Positions 11,301 to 26,300 of a stretch of 42,089 nucleotides of DNA are shown here, one piece after another. The notes under the pieces are model-generated. The model saw only the letters and a program-made list of their open reading frames with translations, was not told the origin of the DNA and did not search any database. The stretch is taken from positions 1,882-43,970 of the forward strand of contig NMRA01000917.1 in assembly GCA_002633005.1 (NCBI GenBank), given 5' to 3'. Source of the DNA: Phoronis australis (Eukaryota; Phoronida; Phoronidae). The position numbers were made by a program, and so were the translations under genes. Positions within the stretch are counted from its first letter, which is position 1. Every line of letters begins with the position of its first letter.

Positions 11301-14300
11301 TGTCTATATTTATAACTACTTGTTTTTGTTGTACAATTACATGTACCTACCGCAAGCTAATAGCGAAACATCGTCCAAAATATGACCTCCATATGGATCC
11401 GAATCGCTGTTTGCTGCTCGAAAGACTACCTGTTGGTAAAAGAAATTGAGTTAGTAGCCCGTGGAAAAACCTGGCAAAGCCGTTATCATGATTCTCTTTG
11501 AATGAGTATCAGCCTGTCCAAGTGACAGCTATATGTACTAAGGCCGTCCTGTAAAATATATTTGCTTTCCGCCGTCTTGTCCAGGACGTGTTCAGCATAA
11601 AAGTAAAGCAATAGGCACTAGAATATGGTCAACGGTCTTTATCGTGGAACGGTTTCACATATATCTATTGCCGCCCTCAACGGCCACTTTTTACTAATTA
11701 GATTCAGAAAATTTCATTTCAAATGCTACACAGGAAGTAGAATTGAATATGGGAAAGTATATTAAAAAGTTTTTGGAAATTTTAATCAAAGATATTTTAA
11801 TCAATAAATGACAGAATTGCCGTTTTGTGGGCGTTGAGCATCATGTTTTTGGACTTCGTGAAACAAAAGTTAAAATGACCACGCATTAGAAAAGAACCAC
11901 AGTACCTTTCATAGTTAGTGAAACATGGTAAACTTACCAAATGTGCCTTAAATGGTGACATTTTAAAAATCAAACGCATGTACTTGTATGTCCTTGTCCA
12001 GTCTCAACAAAAAATAAAAAATAATTACAGGCGGTCTAGTACGCGTTGTACCAGACTTGCGTAGGCCGCGCACGTGGGCAGATTGCACTGATCACCTGGA
12101 ACCATTTTTATGCTGTATTAAATAGTCTTAACAAAGCCCCCAAATTATTTTATGGTTTCTGGTTTATTAGGTTTACACCCTTCCGACAAAAACTGAATGT
12201 TCCGTTCCATGTTAGCTGATTCCACATTGAATGCTTCGCGTTTTGTACGTATTTTACTTTTATAGAAGAGGTTTTCGTTACATCCTGCTAAAAAGTATGA
12301 CATTTTCACGAAACATTTTCCTACCAATGGTGCCTTATCCGACAAAATTTCTAAACAAGGCTCACTTTTTCAGTTGCACAAATGTGCTGAAGAATTTTCA
12401 AATTGATTTCAAAAAATTGTTCAAGTGACTTAGTGTTTGACATAACGATATCTCTTCACTTCCTGTTGGGGGTTTAACGAGTTCGTTTTTTATTAAAATC
12501 ACTGTCCAAAGATCTCTACGTTGATTCAAAAGTGGATCATGGTAATAGCAACTCCTAACAGCGTCTTGAGGAACAGTGCGTAAAGCATAGTGACTGAAAG
12601 TTCAACTGATTGAAATCAGCCATATTCCAAAGTTAGCCAAATGAGATCATTTTGAAGGATCTTTCATAGTCAAATGTCTTAATCCAAATAACTTTGAGGA
12701 CTGGAATTGTTAAACATTTGCTATATTTATAGTCCAAATGTTCAAATCATGTGAGGTTTTTGCTGCTCCAGAAGTCATCGCTACACATGTTGCTTGTAAA
12801 TGCCAACATACCTTGTATGGTGTGGTAGTAAGTTGTGATACGTCGATAAATGCCCTCTTCCAACTGTTGCCCTGGTTTCCACTAACAGAAAATACATCCA
12901 CTTCTGTACTGCCTTGAGATATAGAAACAGTGAAGGCACCCAGACCTTGAAGGTTCATAAAATAATAAAATTCCAGGGCACATCCTCTGTATGAAGACAA
13001 CTGCGACGTGAGAGTTGTGTTCTTTTTGATGGTTGGTTTGTGTATCTTTGTTTGCGCAAACATTGCCTTACCTGTAAATACAATATGTTATAAGCAGATG
13101 CAGACTTTGTTGTGTACGCAAGTAGCCGGGTAAAGGCAACCACTAAGCCACGCGTAGTGGTACATGGATTTCATGTAGAAGCCGACATTACAACAAAATC
13201 CCTTCTTCTACCCGAAAGCAACTCTATTACCCACGAGCATCATGATTGTATAAATTTACACTCTCCCTTGTCACCCAGTGATAAGTTCATAGGTGAGAAG
13301 AAATCCTTCCATTACCAATTTACTTACGCTGAGAGAGTGAGAGGTTCATTTTATGAAAATGTGTTTGATATTAAGAACAGGAAAAGAGTGACAATAGGAC
13401 CGTCCAGAAATAGCACAATACCACTGTCTCCCAGTTCATGGATTTTACCCACAATGCAACACACGTGTCAAGGACTTTCTACATGAAGATACGTGTCACT
13501 CTCTTGCATCTCAACGACTACGTAATTTCTCATTGGATTGCTGGTAAAATTGTATTATTGCAGTTTCAATTGCAGTGCTGTTTCCAAGAAAGTGGCAAAT
13601 TAGGCAAATGTCAGTGCTGGATGTGATTTTCTTGTTATCATACTTGGGAGTGCCTGGCAGTTTGAAAAGTACCGACCATGCATTTTTTTATTTTGCATTT
13701 ACGAAAAAGTTCAGTTCAGGATAGGGCAGTTATATGAACGAAATGCACCAGAGGCTCTCTCTCTCTCTGAACGGGAACACCGCTAAAAGAAAGGCAACAT
13801 GATAAAAAATTCACGTCTGATTCCTTGGAGATAATACTGAACGTTCTCTAAAAGGATACTCATCGCATCGTTTGCTTCGTGTAATGTAACACCAGTATTC
13901 CTAAAGCCAACTGACTGGCTACTGTAATTGACAAGGACTCTTATACTTGTATAGTTATGTCTCATAAAAACACATTCGTTCTTATCATCTAGGTGTCGAT
14001 CAAATTAATACTTTTTGCTTGACAATCAAAGGCTTGTTCTTGGAAAACTGACATCAGATTATTCCGGCAACAGTTTAATCTGTAAGACATGCTTGTTCAA
14101 CACCCCATTCTATTTCCACAGAGCTGTCCCAATAAGATAATGATGGCGATTCATTTAGCTCCATACATACCTGTGGTACTGCGATCAGATGTACCTGGTC
14201 CGCCACGAATGTGTGATAAATCGCTCAATTCCCAAAAGTAATTGTAGTAACCAAATCTCCCAGCTTTGAATATTTCTATGTTGTATCCGCATATTGCGTC

Positions 14301-17300
14301 GTCATCAAACGAACAACTTATTTTGTCGCATCCCAAGAGGTTCAAACCTGAAACAGAAACGGGGTAATAAAGCGCCTACCACTGGTTAGTTATACTGAGT
14401 TCTTTCAAAACTATCATTTTCAAGTGAGTTTCAAGCTATTGTGAAACGCGGTGGCATCAAGAATTTAAGATAATATACAGCGGGCGTTATTCCAAAAATG
14501 CGCTTTTAATTGTATGGAAGCTTCGTGTAGGTTACACTTACGTTGACTGGTGAAATGCACCGCAACTTAATCCTTCCATGACGTTTCACCTTACTGACAA
14601 ACTGAGAAGAAACACTTCTTGAATTATTAAGAACTAAGAACATATTCCAGTCAAGGCTACGCTCACCGGTCTATTAACCTATCTTGTGCTGAGAATTCTG
14701 CATTGCATTACAGAAAACTGTACTAGTCGAACGCTACCAACTTAACGTTCAATATCATAGGGGGATGGGCTCACATAAACACGTTAATTTGCTAGCAAGG
14801 TCTGAACAAGTGCTGCCATTTTTACAAGAATGCGACTTACAGTCGTCCGTGTGAGTCTCGCATTGCTTTCCAGAGAACCCTGTCGGGCATATGCATTGAT
14901 AATCGTTGGTTTTGTCTACGCATGTTGCTTCGTTCTTGCACGGATTTGACACGCAGTCGTCTTTATCATTCTGACAGAGATCGCCATCAAATCCCACTAA
15001 GCAGGAGCACGTGGCCTTATTATCCATAACGAGGCATGCACCGCCGTTGCTGCAGGTCACTGCTTGACAAGGATCCACGACTGTCTCACAGTGAACGCCT
15101 GTATATTCCCGAGGGCATGCACATTTGTAGGAAATGGTGTACATTGCTGCGTCGACTATGTCCTGACACGTTCCACCATTTATGCACGGATCACTTCCGC
15201 ACGCTGAAAAAGCGTTACACGCCATAAAACTTTGGAGGCATACATGTAGTTATACCTGTAACCAAATTCATGAATCGCGATTATAACAATAAAAACATGA
15301 TGAAGAGTTAATTTTAGACCTGAACACGTTACGTGCGTAACGCGTTTAGGGTGTAATTTTCATTTTCAGTGTGCCAAAAAGATGCAGTACTGGAGAAACC
15401 ACTCTTTAAGGTGTGCAAATGTAACATAAGGAAATGCACCGCAGGCTGAAAAATCCTGGAAAACACTGAAAGAAATAGCATAAAAAATTGAAATTGAGTG
15501 CACATCATCTAGGAAACTTCGGTTTTATTTTCCTTGTCGAGAGTGAACATGAGGTACAATGCCAGAATACACTTTACTTAATGACCCACGTTGGGAAAGT
15601 TCATTATATTAGGGTCATACTTTAAGTGTACTGTGTGATAGGTTGTACATGTAGTTTCGTTGTTTACATGAAATCTGGTTCATTCAATCAGTAGTATATT
15701 ACCGTCGATTAGTTACTATGAATTTTGCACTTCAAAATTCGAAGACCTCGTTACAACTGACAACCATGTATTCTTGGTATCCTTTATACCGTTAGACCTG
15801 AACGCTATTAACTTTCATTAAAAATCAATTACCACGACAGTCGGATCCACATACGCGAGTGTCCCACGAGCAACCCTTTATTCATCAACAGGGCTTTGCT
15901 ATTAAGAATATTTAAGGAAAATTCATTGTTAGTCTTCTTCGGGAAAAAATGAGTATAACATTTTTGTCGTGATAAAACCCTCGAGGACAATGTCTTTCGT
16001 AATTTATAAATAGCAGCTTTCGACTTCTTCTGACTTTGGTGGCCAATGATACTGTTTTTACTTTTGTTGTTTGTTCGCATGTATGATGCTGATGTGCTCC
16101 ACTTGAACTGAACATGTTGTGTGTTTTTTCGACCAATTTTAATACTTATCAGTTTCTCCTCGGTAATCTTTGGCAGTGGCACAGAAAGAGTGACTGGCAC
16201 CTTGCCAATCTCGTAAAGCGGGAGTACCTTATGAACGGCTTTATATTTAAATATGGGAGTGGAAAATTGCACAACGAGGTGCCTGTACTTGGCATAAAAA
16301 GATGGTACAATTTAACCAAAGGATCACAGAAGCAGACGGTTCCATCATTATGATCCCGCCGTGATCGGCCATAGAAAAAAACGATACACATATACAAAGA
16401 GGTAAACAGTGTCTATGACTTTCATCAACTGGCTCCTTGCAAAGGCGGAAGCCCCTAAACATGAGCGATTTGTTGCTTAAAAAGAAGGAATAGTAGTGAC
16501 TGGTGGCATCATCAGTAACCTTCTCCGCCACGTTACAATTCACATCAAGTGATACATACATGTATTATATCAAGAAGTAACCGAAAAACGTGAGCAACAG
16601 ATGATGCTGTTATCAAGTGTCTTCTTGAATTTAAAAACCTGAATGAAGTTGCTCATTTAAATTTGTGTGAAAACATGTTGTTTAGACATTTTCAAAGCAT
16701 TAAGATCAAGAGCACATGCTCAAGTATGTGTAAACTGTGCATAGAGCAGAAAGAGGGAACATCAAATATTTCCGGCCAGGTTCTCGCAAGGGCAAATTCA
16801 GCACTTCTAGTTGACAAGTGTTCTCTTCAATGCTCTGCATATCTCACTTTGTTGATCTCTTTTCGACTACCTGTGGCCGTATGGTTCGACCGGTCGCATC
16901 CCGCTTCCTACGGAAAGTTGTTACGTAGTTCACTTATCAGCTGGTAGGCTGTCGGCGTGTAATCATCGGTGATGGGGTAGCTTCTTTTGCGTAGCTATAA
17001 GCTCACGTACCCACTCCCATGGTGGAAACACCGGAAGTAGCTATGGCAGTCGTAGGGGCGTTATTATAAAAACGATACTGCATTTTTTCAGAAGAGCTCC
17101 AAAGTTGCAAGTGTTGTGACGTATACATGTTTTCATAATCAGCATTAACAAACACTTTCACGAGCCCCTTAATAAATGATTGCAAATCAAAATCAAAGTT
17201 ATGAATGTTATCAAATTTTGAGGAAACCGCCGAGCTGGCAGTACCTGTGCACAGATATTGCACACAGTGTACCATGTAACATTACACCATATTTGAAGGA

Positions 17301-20300
17301 ATCAAAGAAGATACACAAACCAGATTTGCCTACACTACAGTAATACGAAAGGACATTTTGTTCTGGTGGTCTTTACTGGTAAAAGCTTTTATTTGTCAAA
17401 CAATTACCAACCGCAATCTAGCAGCGAAACATCATCCAAAATGTGACCTCCATACGGAACTGAATCTCCATTTGTTGCTCGAAAGACTACCTGTTGGTAA
17501 AAGAAATTGAGTAAGTGTATCGTAGAAAACACTGGCTAGGATGTTAGTATGAATCTCTACTAAGGACGTACTAAAATAATGTTTGCTTCCTGTCGTCCTG
17601 CGCATGAGCTGTTCAGCGTAAAAGTAAAGAAAGAAGTTTTTTAGTAGAGTATGGAAACGTTTTAGTAGCGTGCCGCACTCACGGGCAATAAATTTATTTC
17701 AGGAATTATTCTTGAAGTACAATTGCTTGTGAAAAAGAACAAATACATGGTTTTGTAAATTTTATTCAAAGGCGTTTTAAATCAACTAATGACATAATTA
17801 CAATTTTTGGTGACAACCTAATATTTTGTTCTTTGCGCAACTCAACATAACGCAACTTCAATAAAAAGGCCAAACGGCTCGTGGAAACTTTTATAGCAAG
17901 GGAAACATGTCTAATTCATCAAAAGTGTCTTAAATACGATGATACTCCCTAAAAATCAGGCTCCTCTACTTTCAGCTCAATGTCCAGTCTAACCAAATTT
18001 CCCCGGGCTTATAACGTTTAATTACCTCCCAACTGAGATATCTAGTTTCGCCTCTGCTTACATGTAATTAAATGCAAATAAAATGATTTGAGTTGCGCAT
18101 AAATTTTAAGATAGGGAGCACGAGGAGAGGCAAACTAAACTTAAGCTTATATACATGTTTACAGTGTACCAGGCCTAATTGTTTTCTTAGTCAGTTTGCG
18201 TTGAAAGGAGTGACGTACTATAAGTTAGTTCCGAATAAGATGCCGGGCGCATTCCCATGAAACAGATTTTCGAGACATCCTGCTTAGAAGTGTGACATTT
18301 TCAGGAACACGTTTTTTCAGAGGGCTGCCTTTTCTGACAAAATTTCGGCAAAATACTCATTTTCCCGTAACACAACTGTGCAGAGGTGTTTTCAAAATTA
18401 ATTTTAAAAGTTGCTTCAAATGACGCACTGGTTTTTGACATAATGGTTTCTCTTCATTTACTGTTGCGGGCTTAACGAGTTAAAATCACATTCCAAGAAT
18501 ATCCACTTTCATGCAAAAGTGAAACACCATAGTTAAAATTCATAACAACGTTTTGTAGAACAGTGCGTGAGTCATAAAAACTGAAAGTTCACATTTCTTA
18601 TATATGATGTTCCGAACTTAGCCAAATGTGGTCAGAGGTGCTGCATACATGTAGCCTTAACTATTATTGTTACTGTCCAAACATTCAGGTGACTTGTGCC
18701 ACTTTCCTTCTACAAAATTATTCCCTACGTTTAAAACGAGGGTCTGAAGAACAAACGCCGCTTGCGAATGCCAGCATACATGTACCTTGTATGGTGTGGT
18801 AGTAAGTTGTGATACGTCGATAAATGCCCTCTTCCAATTGTTCCCATGTTTTCCACTCACAGAAAAGACATTAACTTCTGTACTGCCTTGAGATATAGAA
18901 ACAGTGAAGGGACCCAGTCCTTGAAGGTTCATAAAATAATAAAATTCCAGGGCACATCCTCTGCATGAAGACAACTGCGACGTGAGAATTGTGTTCTTGT
19001 TGATGGTTGGTTTGTGAATCTTTGTCTTCGCAAACATTGCCTTACCTGTAAATATGCGCTATACGCTATAAGCGCTATACAAATTTTGTTGTGTATACAA
19101 GTCGCTGGGTACCAGCACAAACTAGTCCACACACACTGGATGGATTTAAGATTCAGCAACTAATATTTAACATACACCTTCATCAAAAGCAAGTATCTCT
19201 ATCACCCACGAACATCCATGTGACTACAAACTCTCCGTTGTCATCCAGTGGCAAATTGATAGAAATGAATTACGCGAGAGAGTAAGAGGCTCATCATATG
19301 AGAACATGTTTTTATTTAAGGACAGGGAACGAAACGAGCGACCCCCCTCTATAGTAAGCTTAGCGTTCCTCCCAATATAGGGTATACCTACGATGCAGCA
19401 CGTGTTTAACACTTGCTCTGCATCCTGACCTGAAAAGTTACGATCCTGATTCTCAAGGATTACGTAATTTCTCTTTGGAATGCAGATAAACTTCATTATA
19501 CGAGTTTGAGTTTCAATGGTGACAGCAAGAAATCGGCATTGCATGCATACATGTATATCAGGGTTGGGTGTGATAATCTTGGTATTTAACTCAGGAATGC
19601 CAATGACATTTTGAAAAGTAGGCCTACCAGTCACGCAATGTTTTTTTACCTTCACGAAAGAGAAGAGTCAATATTTCAGGATGTGCCTAATACATGAACG
19701 CCCAGTACCAGAGATCTCCATGATAGCAAGTAGTAGCATATGTTAATAAAAACAAAGATGGATTTAAACCGGCTTGATAAGAGGTAACATCAGTATTTCA
19801 TAAGAAAGACCTACACATGATTTAACATTTGATTTTATAGCTTCACATCCTTTGTTTACAAGTTGGGTCTCATTAAAACTCTAATAGCGTGGGACTGATA
19901 TGGCTACTCTACCTAATAGTGCATTACATAGTTATGGCTGGTCATCCAGGCGATAATCAAATTATAAACTGTGTTTTTTTGTAATCATGTTATTTCGGCA
20001 ACATTTTTTTAAGTAAGACATCCATTGTGAAACACGGAATTTTATTGGCGCTTAACTGTCTTAATAGAATGACAGTGGTTATTCATTTAGCGTCACTCTT
20101 ACCTGTTGTACTGTGATCAGATGTACCTGGTCCGCCACGAATGTACGATAAATCGTTCAGTTCCCAAAAGTAGTTGTAGTAACTAAATTTCCCAGCTTCG
20201 AAAATTTCTATGTTGTACCCGCATATTACGTCGTCATCAAATGAACAACTTACGTTGTCGCATCGCGAGATGTTGAAACCTGAAACAGAAATGTGGCAAC

Positions 20301-23300
20301 ATGGCGCCAACCTCCTGCCAGTTATACCGACTCCATTCCATGATTTAAGAAATGAGTTGCAAGCTGTTGTGAAACGTGGTGGGACCAAAAATTCTCAATG
20401 ATATACTGATATACGACAACCGTTATCCCAAAAATACCTCCAAAAATTTTCTGGACGCTTCATGCATCTATGCCTATGTTAACGAGCGAAAGGCACAGAG
20501 AAAAAATATTTTTATGACGCTTTACATCTTAGACACTAAAGGAGTAGTAATTCTTGTATCAGATTTATTGAGAACAATAAAAGCCAGCAAAGGCTACCCT
20601 CGCCGCGCTTATACCCTATCTTATGTTTTGTCCATTATGGAAAAGTGTTCCAACTGAAAATGTTAGTTCGAGACAGAACAATCATTACGAAAACGTTGCC
20701 AATCATAAGCTGATGGGTTTGCACAAACATGTAAAGTCGTTAACTTATGTCTGCAAAGGTGCAGTCATTTGTACAAGAGTGCAACTTACAGTCGTCCACG
20801 TTAGTCTCGCATTGCTTTCCAGTGAACCCCTTCTGGCAGATGCATTGATAATCGTTGGTTTTGTCTACACATGTTGCTTCTTTCTTGCAGGGATTCGACA
20901 TGCAGTCATCTATATCATTCTGACAGAGATCGCCATCAAATCCCGCTAAGCAGGAGCACGTGGCCTTGTCACCCGTAGCGAAGCATGTACCGCCGTTACT
21001 GCAGGTCACCGTTTGGCAAGGGTCCACGACTGTCTCGCAGTGAACGCCAGAATAGCCCCGACGACATATACACTTGTAAGAAGTGGTATACATTGTCGTA
21101 TTAACTTGGTCCTGACATATTCCACCATTTTTGCAAAGATCACTTGTGCAAGCTGAAGAAGTGTGACACGCCATAGAGTACTTGGAGGTATGCAAATGTA
21201 ACCAACATACACGAACAGCACAACATCAATAATGAGAATAAAACGGTTGGCATGATGGAGAACACGGTAACAAAGACCCGGATTAATTTTTGTGAATGAA
21301 ATGCTTATATGGATATTTGAAAAGCAACCACATCTACATTTGGTGAATGCAAACTTGTCTAATTAGGAAAACTTACGAGTGAATGTACTGTTGCTTGAGG
21401 CTGGGCCAACAGGAAGCTGGAGAGAAAGAACAAACAGCGCAACCATCGGACTTGGTAGGAACTAACCAGCAGTTGGATATGAAGCATGAAGGGCTCTATA
21501 ATGGTATTTGCCCAAATAATAGGATTTATGTCAGAGTGCCATAAATCTCAGTATTTCAATTTTGCATTTTGATTCATAGTCGTTTCTATATACAATAGAT
21601 GCAAAGTCAGGCGCTTTGGAAGGTAAAAAGATTGGGCGGGTGGTTGGGGGGACAAACATCAATTTGCATTCGCCACACCTATACCCCATGGTCCAAAATT
21701 TAAGATTCGTCCCTATCGCCAACCCTATTCTACCCGTGGTTGTCATTCCCTGCCATTGATGTGCGGACTTGGTATTCCCCGCCAACGGGTCTATAAATAC
21801 CCAGGGACGGGTTAGTGACAGTTAAAGTCGGTTGAGTCGGGCAAGTTAGAATTGAGTAACAGTTATAGAACCAGCGGTTACAGCGTTAATCAATAGAGAA
21901 CCAGCTGTAGAGACAACACGTTACTGATTCAAAGAATGTGTCAATTATCTTTTAGTGTCTCAGATCTTAATCACGAGTCAATGTTTCGCAGCACTGGGTG
22001 AAGAATAGAACAGACATTACGTCGGACGTTTGGTTTGAGTAGATATGTGAACGTACAAGCCAGTCTTCAGTTTCGCACAAAAAGCTATTAGCACCGGTCA
22101 GTAACAACCTGCGCCCACTCATCCACGGGGAACACCTGATACTATGAGCAGAGCCCTTCTACGCCAGATTAACAAATGATTAACGAAATAATCGAAAAGT
22201 ATAGCGAAAGATAACCCTGTTATCCCTTCAGAAGCGTAACTGTGTCTTCTTGAGATAAGAATCTGAAGGAAGTTGCTCTTTAAAATCTGGGCATAACACG
22301 TTTTTGGGGTTTTTAAAAGTATTATGACTTCATTCGTAGTCTAAATGCATTTTCGAGTGTAATTAGACTACATATAATGGAAAACTTGGGCAACCTAAAC
22401 TGTCGCAGCCTTTACCAGAAAAGAGTAAATCCAGCAATTCTAGTTGTCAAACATTCTCTTAAATGGTCTGCGTAATTCGATTTGTCTTCTTCATCTCAAC
22501 TGTCTCCGGACCTCTGCCGGTCGCCATAATTGCACCCAGTCACCTTCAAATCGTTAGGGGGTAGGAATGCGGCAACCCCTTTCCTAAAAATGGTGCAGGT
22601 GGCCTGGTGCATCAGGCGTGTTTAGGCCACAAGGCCGGGTCCATTACATTTATCACCTGACTATGACTCATGGGGACACAATATCATCGGATTCCTCATG
22701 AGCAAAATCTTCTAATTTCATTCAAAAAAGTTTTTGTCTTTCCTTAATTTTGGTTGGTCGATCAGAAGGTGGGTGAAAATCTTTTACAGTAATATCAAGT
22801 TCTGTGTTGTCGTAAATTGTCACCCATCTTCCTGATTCAATATTTCGCGTGGCTGCAGACAAGGTGACCCTTTATTTCCCTACATTTACATATTGTGCGC
22901 GAAATAAGGAATATTTGATTTCGCAATATGCGGGCGACACATCAATTACGTTGGATTGGTCTAATTTGTCATTGACTACCACATTGAATGTACTACATTT
23001 GTTTGCCAGTGTCTCCGGTCTTCTAGTGAATGTGGATAAAACTAAAGCCATTTGGTTTGGAAGTAAAAGTGGTAGCGATGACGTGATTCCTGCAAAAGAA
23101 AACTGTCTTTGACAAAAAATCTTTTTAGATTTTTGGGGGTGGATTTTGATACTAAATTAAATAGTATGAACGTTTTCACTTGATGTAAAACTTCGTTGGT
23201 TTCAATTTAGTCAGTCACATAAGATAATCAACCGTAGCTAAGACGGTCGTGGACACGTCAGTGCAAAGACGACACCGTGTTTTTAGAAGAGCATGAACGA

Positions 23301-26300
23301 TGCCACTACGTAGATAATATTTCATGTTCAGACGAACAACCACTTCCACGAGCCACTCAATGAACTATTTGAATACGAAAATTGAAATTATAACAGTTAT
23401 GAGTTTCGAGGATATCTCGAACTGGCGGTATCAGTGCACGTACATGTAGGCCTATTGTAGGAACGCGAATCCTGCAACATTTGTTAAAGACTGTATTTAG
23501 TATTCAAGTAGGTTTACTGACTTCAGAGTGATACGAACGGATGCAATTTTCTCTGGTTGTCTATATTCATAAATCCTTGTAGTTGTTGAACCATTACCTA
23601 CCGCAAGCCATTAGCGAAACATCATCCAAAATGTGACCTCCATACAAAACTGACATGACATTTGTTGCCCGAAATACTACCTGTTGGAAAAGACGTTGAG
23701 AAATTAGGACGTGTAAAACACTGGCAAAGGTCTAAGCCTGATTCTCCTCATTTTTTAAGTGTCACTCAGTCCGTTGTAGAAATACTTTTGCTACCCCTCG
23801 CCCTTCTCTGAATGATCTGTAAGTGAAATTCCATTAACCACACTTTTCATTTTGGGATCCACTCGATTTTTTGCAAAAACACCGTTAATACAGCGACGAC
23901 CATGTTTCCTGCATAGGGAGCTACTTCAGTGGGGTGTCGGTGAGTGACAACCCTTGCTAATTGTCGAATTATTTGGGCTGGCCAAGGACTGAAAAATGGG
24001 CTCAGCTTCATTCAAATAAGCATTTCAAAGTTGAAGGTTTTGAAAAAAAAAACAAATTCAATTGAAGTCTTCATCGGTTGGTGATTAATTTTCCCTGCCC
24101 TTAGTGAAATGTTCTCGTGTGGTACGTAAAAGTAACAAAAGAACTACTGCTTCAATTGAATTGTCACCAAAGAAATACGCGTGGAAACGTTTTAGTCTCG
24201 TGCCGCATACTCCCTACTTCTTATTAAATAGGTTCAGATCAACTGTGGGCCGTGGTCAGATACAAGTATGACGGGGTAGTCAAAGGTCCAAAAAAGAATG
24301 GTCAACCAGCGTATACACTGTAACGGTAGCAGTGGTTACTGTATGTCACCCGTGCTCAGACATGGATCTCAAAGCTCGAAAAAAGTATCTCTTAAACAAT
24401 TTATAAGGAAAGAACCATGTCGCAACCCCTACTTCAGAGTTATTCACTTGGCACTGTAAGTGAATTTCTAGAAAATCACCACTTTAGAGATTCGCGATAA
24501 GACAAAACCTTGTCATCACAGATTTTCCAATCTCCTTCCCTCTCATGATAAATGTGCGCGATTTCTCACGATCATTCGACAAACAGCTGACCGACGATGA
24601 TAGATATTTTAAACGGCAGATTATTATCTGTGATCACACTCCATCTGAGAGCGACAACACAGTATGAGACAAACCAGTGAAGCAAGCGATTTTCCAGAAA
24701 GAATTCCAAGTTCATTTTTAGAATTTAGTTACTACTACGATGCCTTTTTAGCTAGTTTTAAAGACTTAGGACGCACACAATGGCTAATGCTTAAAGTCGC
24801 CATCCCTTTGTTTATATCAAAGGTCAAAGGACACGTTTTTCCATATCAGGGAAATGTGTGTTACGCCTATGAATTGCCATACCAAATGAGGTGACGGATT
24901 TTGTCTTGTAGGAGGAAAATCGGCGAAGTGACTAGCTGTTGACAGATCGTGTTTTTGAAATTCAAAATTAAAAGAAAAATGGTTTGTAATGAGCAGAAAT
25001 CCAAATGTTTTACGATTCATCAAATTTTGTCTGTTTTTCGCGTTCTAGGCCACTTTAACTTCCACTTCAAATACCTTTTAAGGTTGGGACTTTAGACACG
25101 TGTCATGTCACGTGTTCCAGTGTCTAAGTGTAAGATCCACATGGGTTATTCTCCCTTCGCTACTTTTAAAATAACGGTCAGGAGGGAAAACGCTGCTTTC
25201 AACTGCCAACATACCTTGTATGGTGAGGTGGTAAGTTGAGATACGTCGATAAAGGCCCTCTTCCAACTGTTGCCCTGTCTTCCACTTACAGAGAATACAT
25301 TTATTTCTGCATTGCCTTGAGAGATAGAAACAGTGAGAGGGCCCAGTCCTTGATAACTCATAAAATAATAGAATTCCAGGGCACACCCTTTGTCTGAAGA
25401 CATCTGTGACTTGAGTGCTGTGCTCTGGTTGAGGCTTGCTATGTGTACTTTTCTGCTTGCGTACATTGCCTTACCTGTAAATGACATTTTTCAAACGCCT
25501 CACTAGCATTAGGTAAAACCACGTAGTATCGTATAAGTACATGCCTTTGATGCCACAGAAAACAGCAAATACGAACCTCCTTGTTAAACAGGAAGCACTT
25601 CTATCATCCACCACCAGGGAGAGATCTCTCTCGAGAGAGAGTGTTAATTGCCCTCTCGCAAGCTCAGCGCCTTGTGTAATGTCGACAAACAAACAATAAG
25701 ATTTACCCGGAAACGTGTTGTGTTTCGGGTAAAATCGGGCGGCTTGGAAACAAAGGTGTGTCATGAATGCTGCGCTCTGATTAGTCAAATAAGCTGTCAC
25801 TCAAAATCCTGGTGATAGGATACGAGATTCTTGACCAGGTGACGACCAGAACTGCGTGGGCGGTGGGGATTTTCGAGGGATATAAAAAAATTACAAACAT
25901 CATAGATCATAGACAAATTGTCTATCCACGCATCGTACCCACGCTGTAATCATTACAAATGATTTGACGCTAGTCTTCATAACGTTATTCCTCTGGCTAC
26001 TCTACCAGACAGTGTATTATGTAATGGCATGCACAGTATGTCTTATCACAGAACAATGACAAACGTTATTTTCCCCGGTGTTAATCAAACTACAAACTGG
26101 GCTTTACATGTGCAACCAAAAGCTCATTCTTAGAAAACTGAAATCAGACTATCCCGGCAACAGTTAATTCCGTAAGACACGTTTTGTGAAACACGAGATT
26201 CTATTTTTAATGAACTTAATGGCCAATCTCCTCAATTGGTGACAGATCTAGTTAGAAAACTGAAAATAACGACGATGGTTAGCTTCACACTTACCAGTTG

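Noticed and set aside
13112-13486. 124-codon plus-strand frame opposite intron 10
   Set aside because: It runs antisense through intron sequence that aligns with intron 6 near 19.1-19.5 kb, where the frame is not kept.
25625-25640. 16-bp palindrome TCTCTCTCGAGAGAGA
   Set aside because: Low-complexity CT/GA sequence; self-complementarity is expected.
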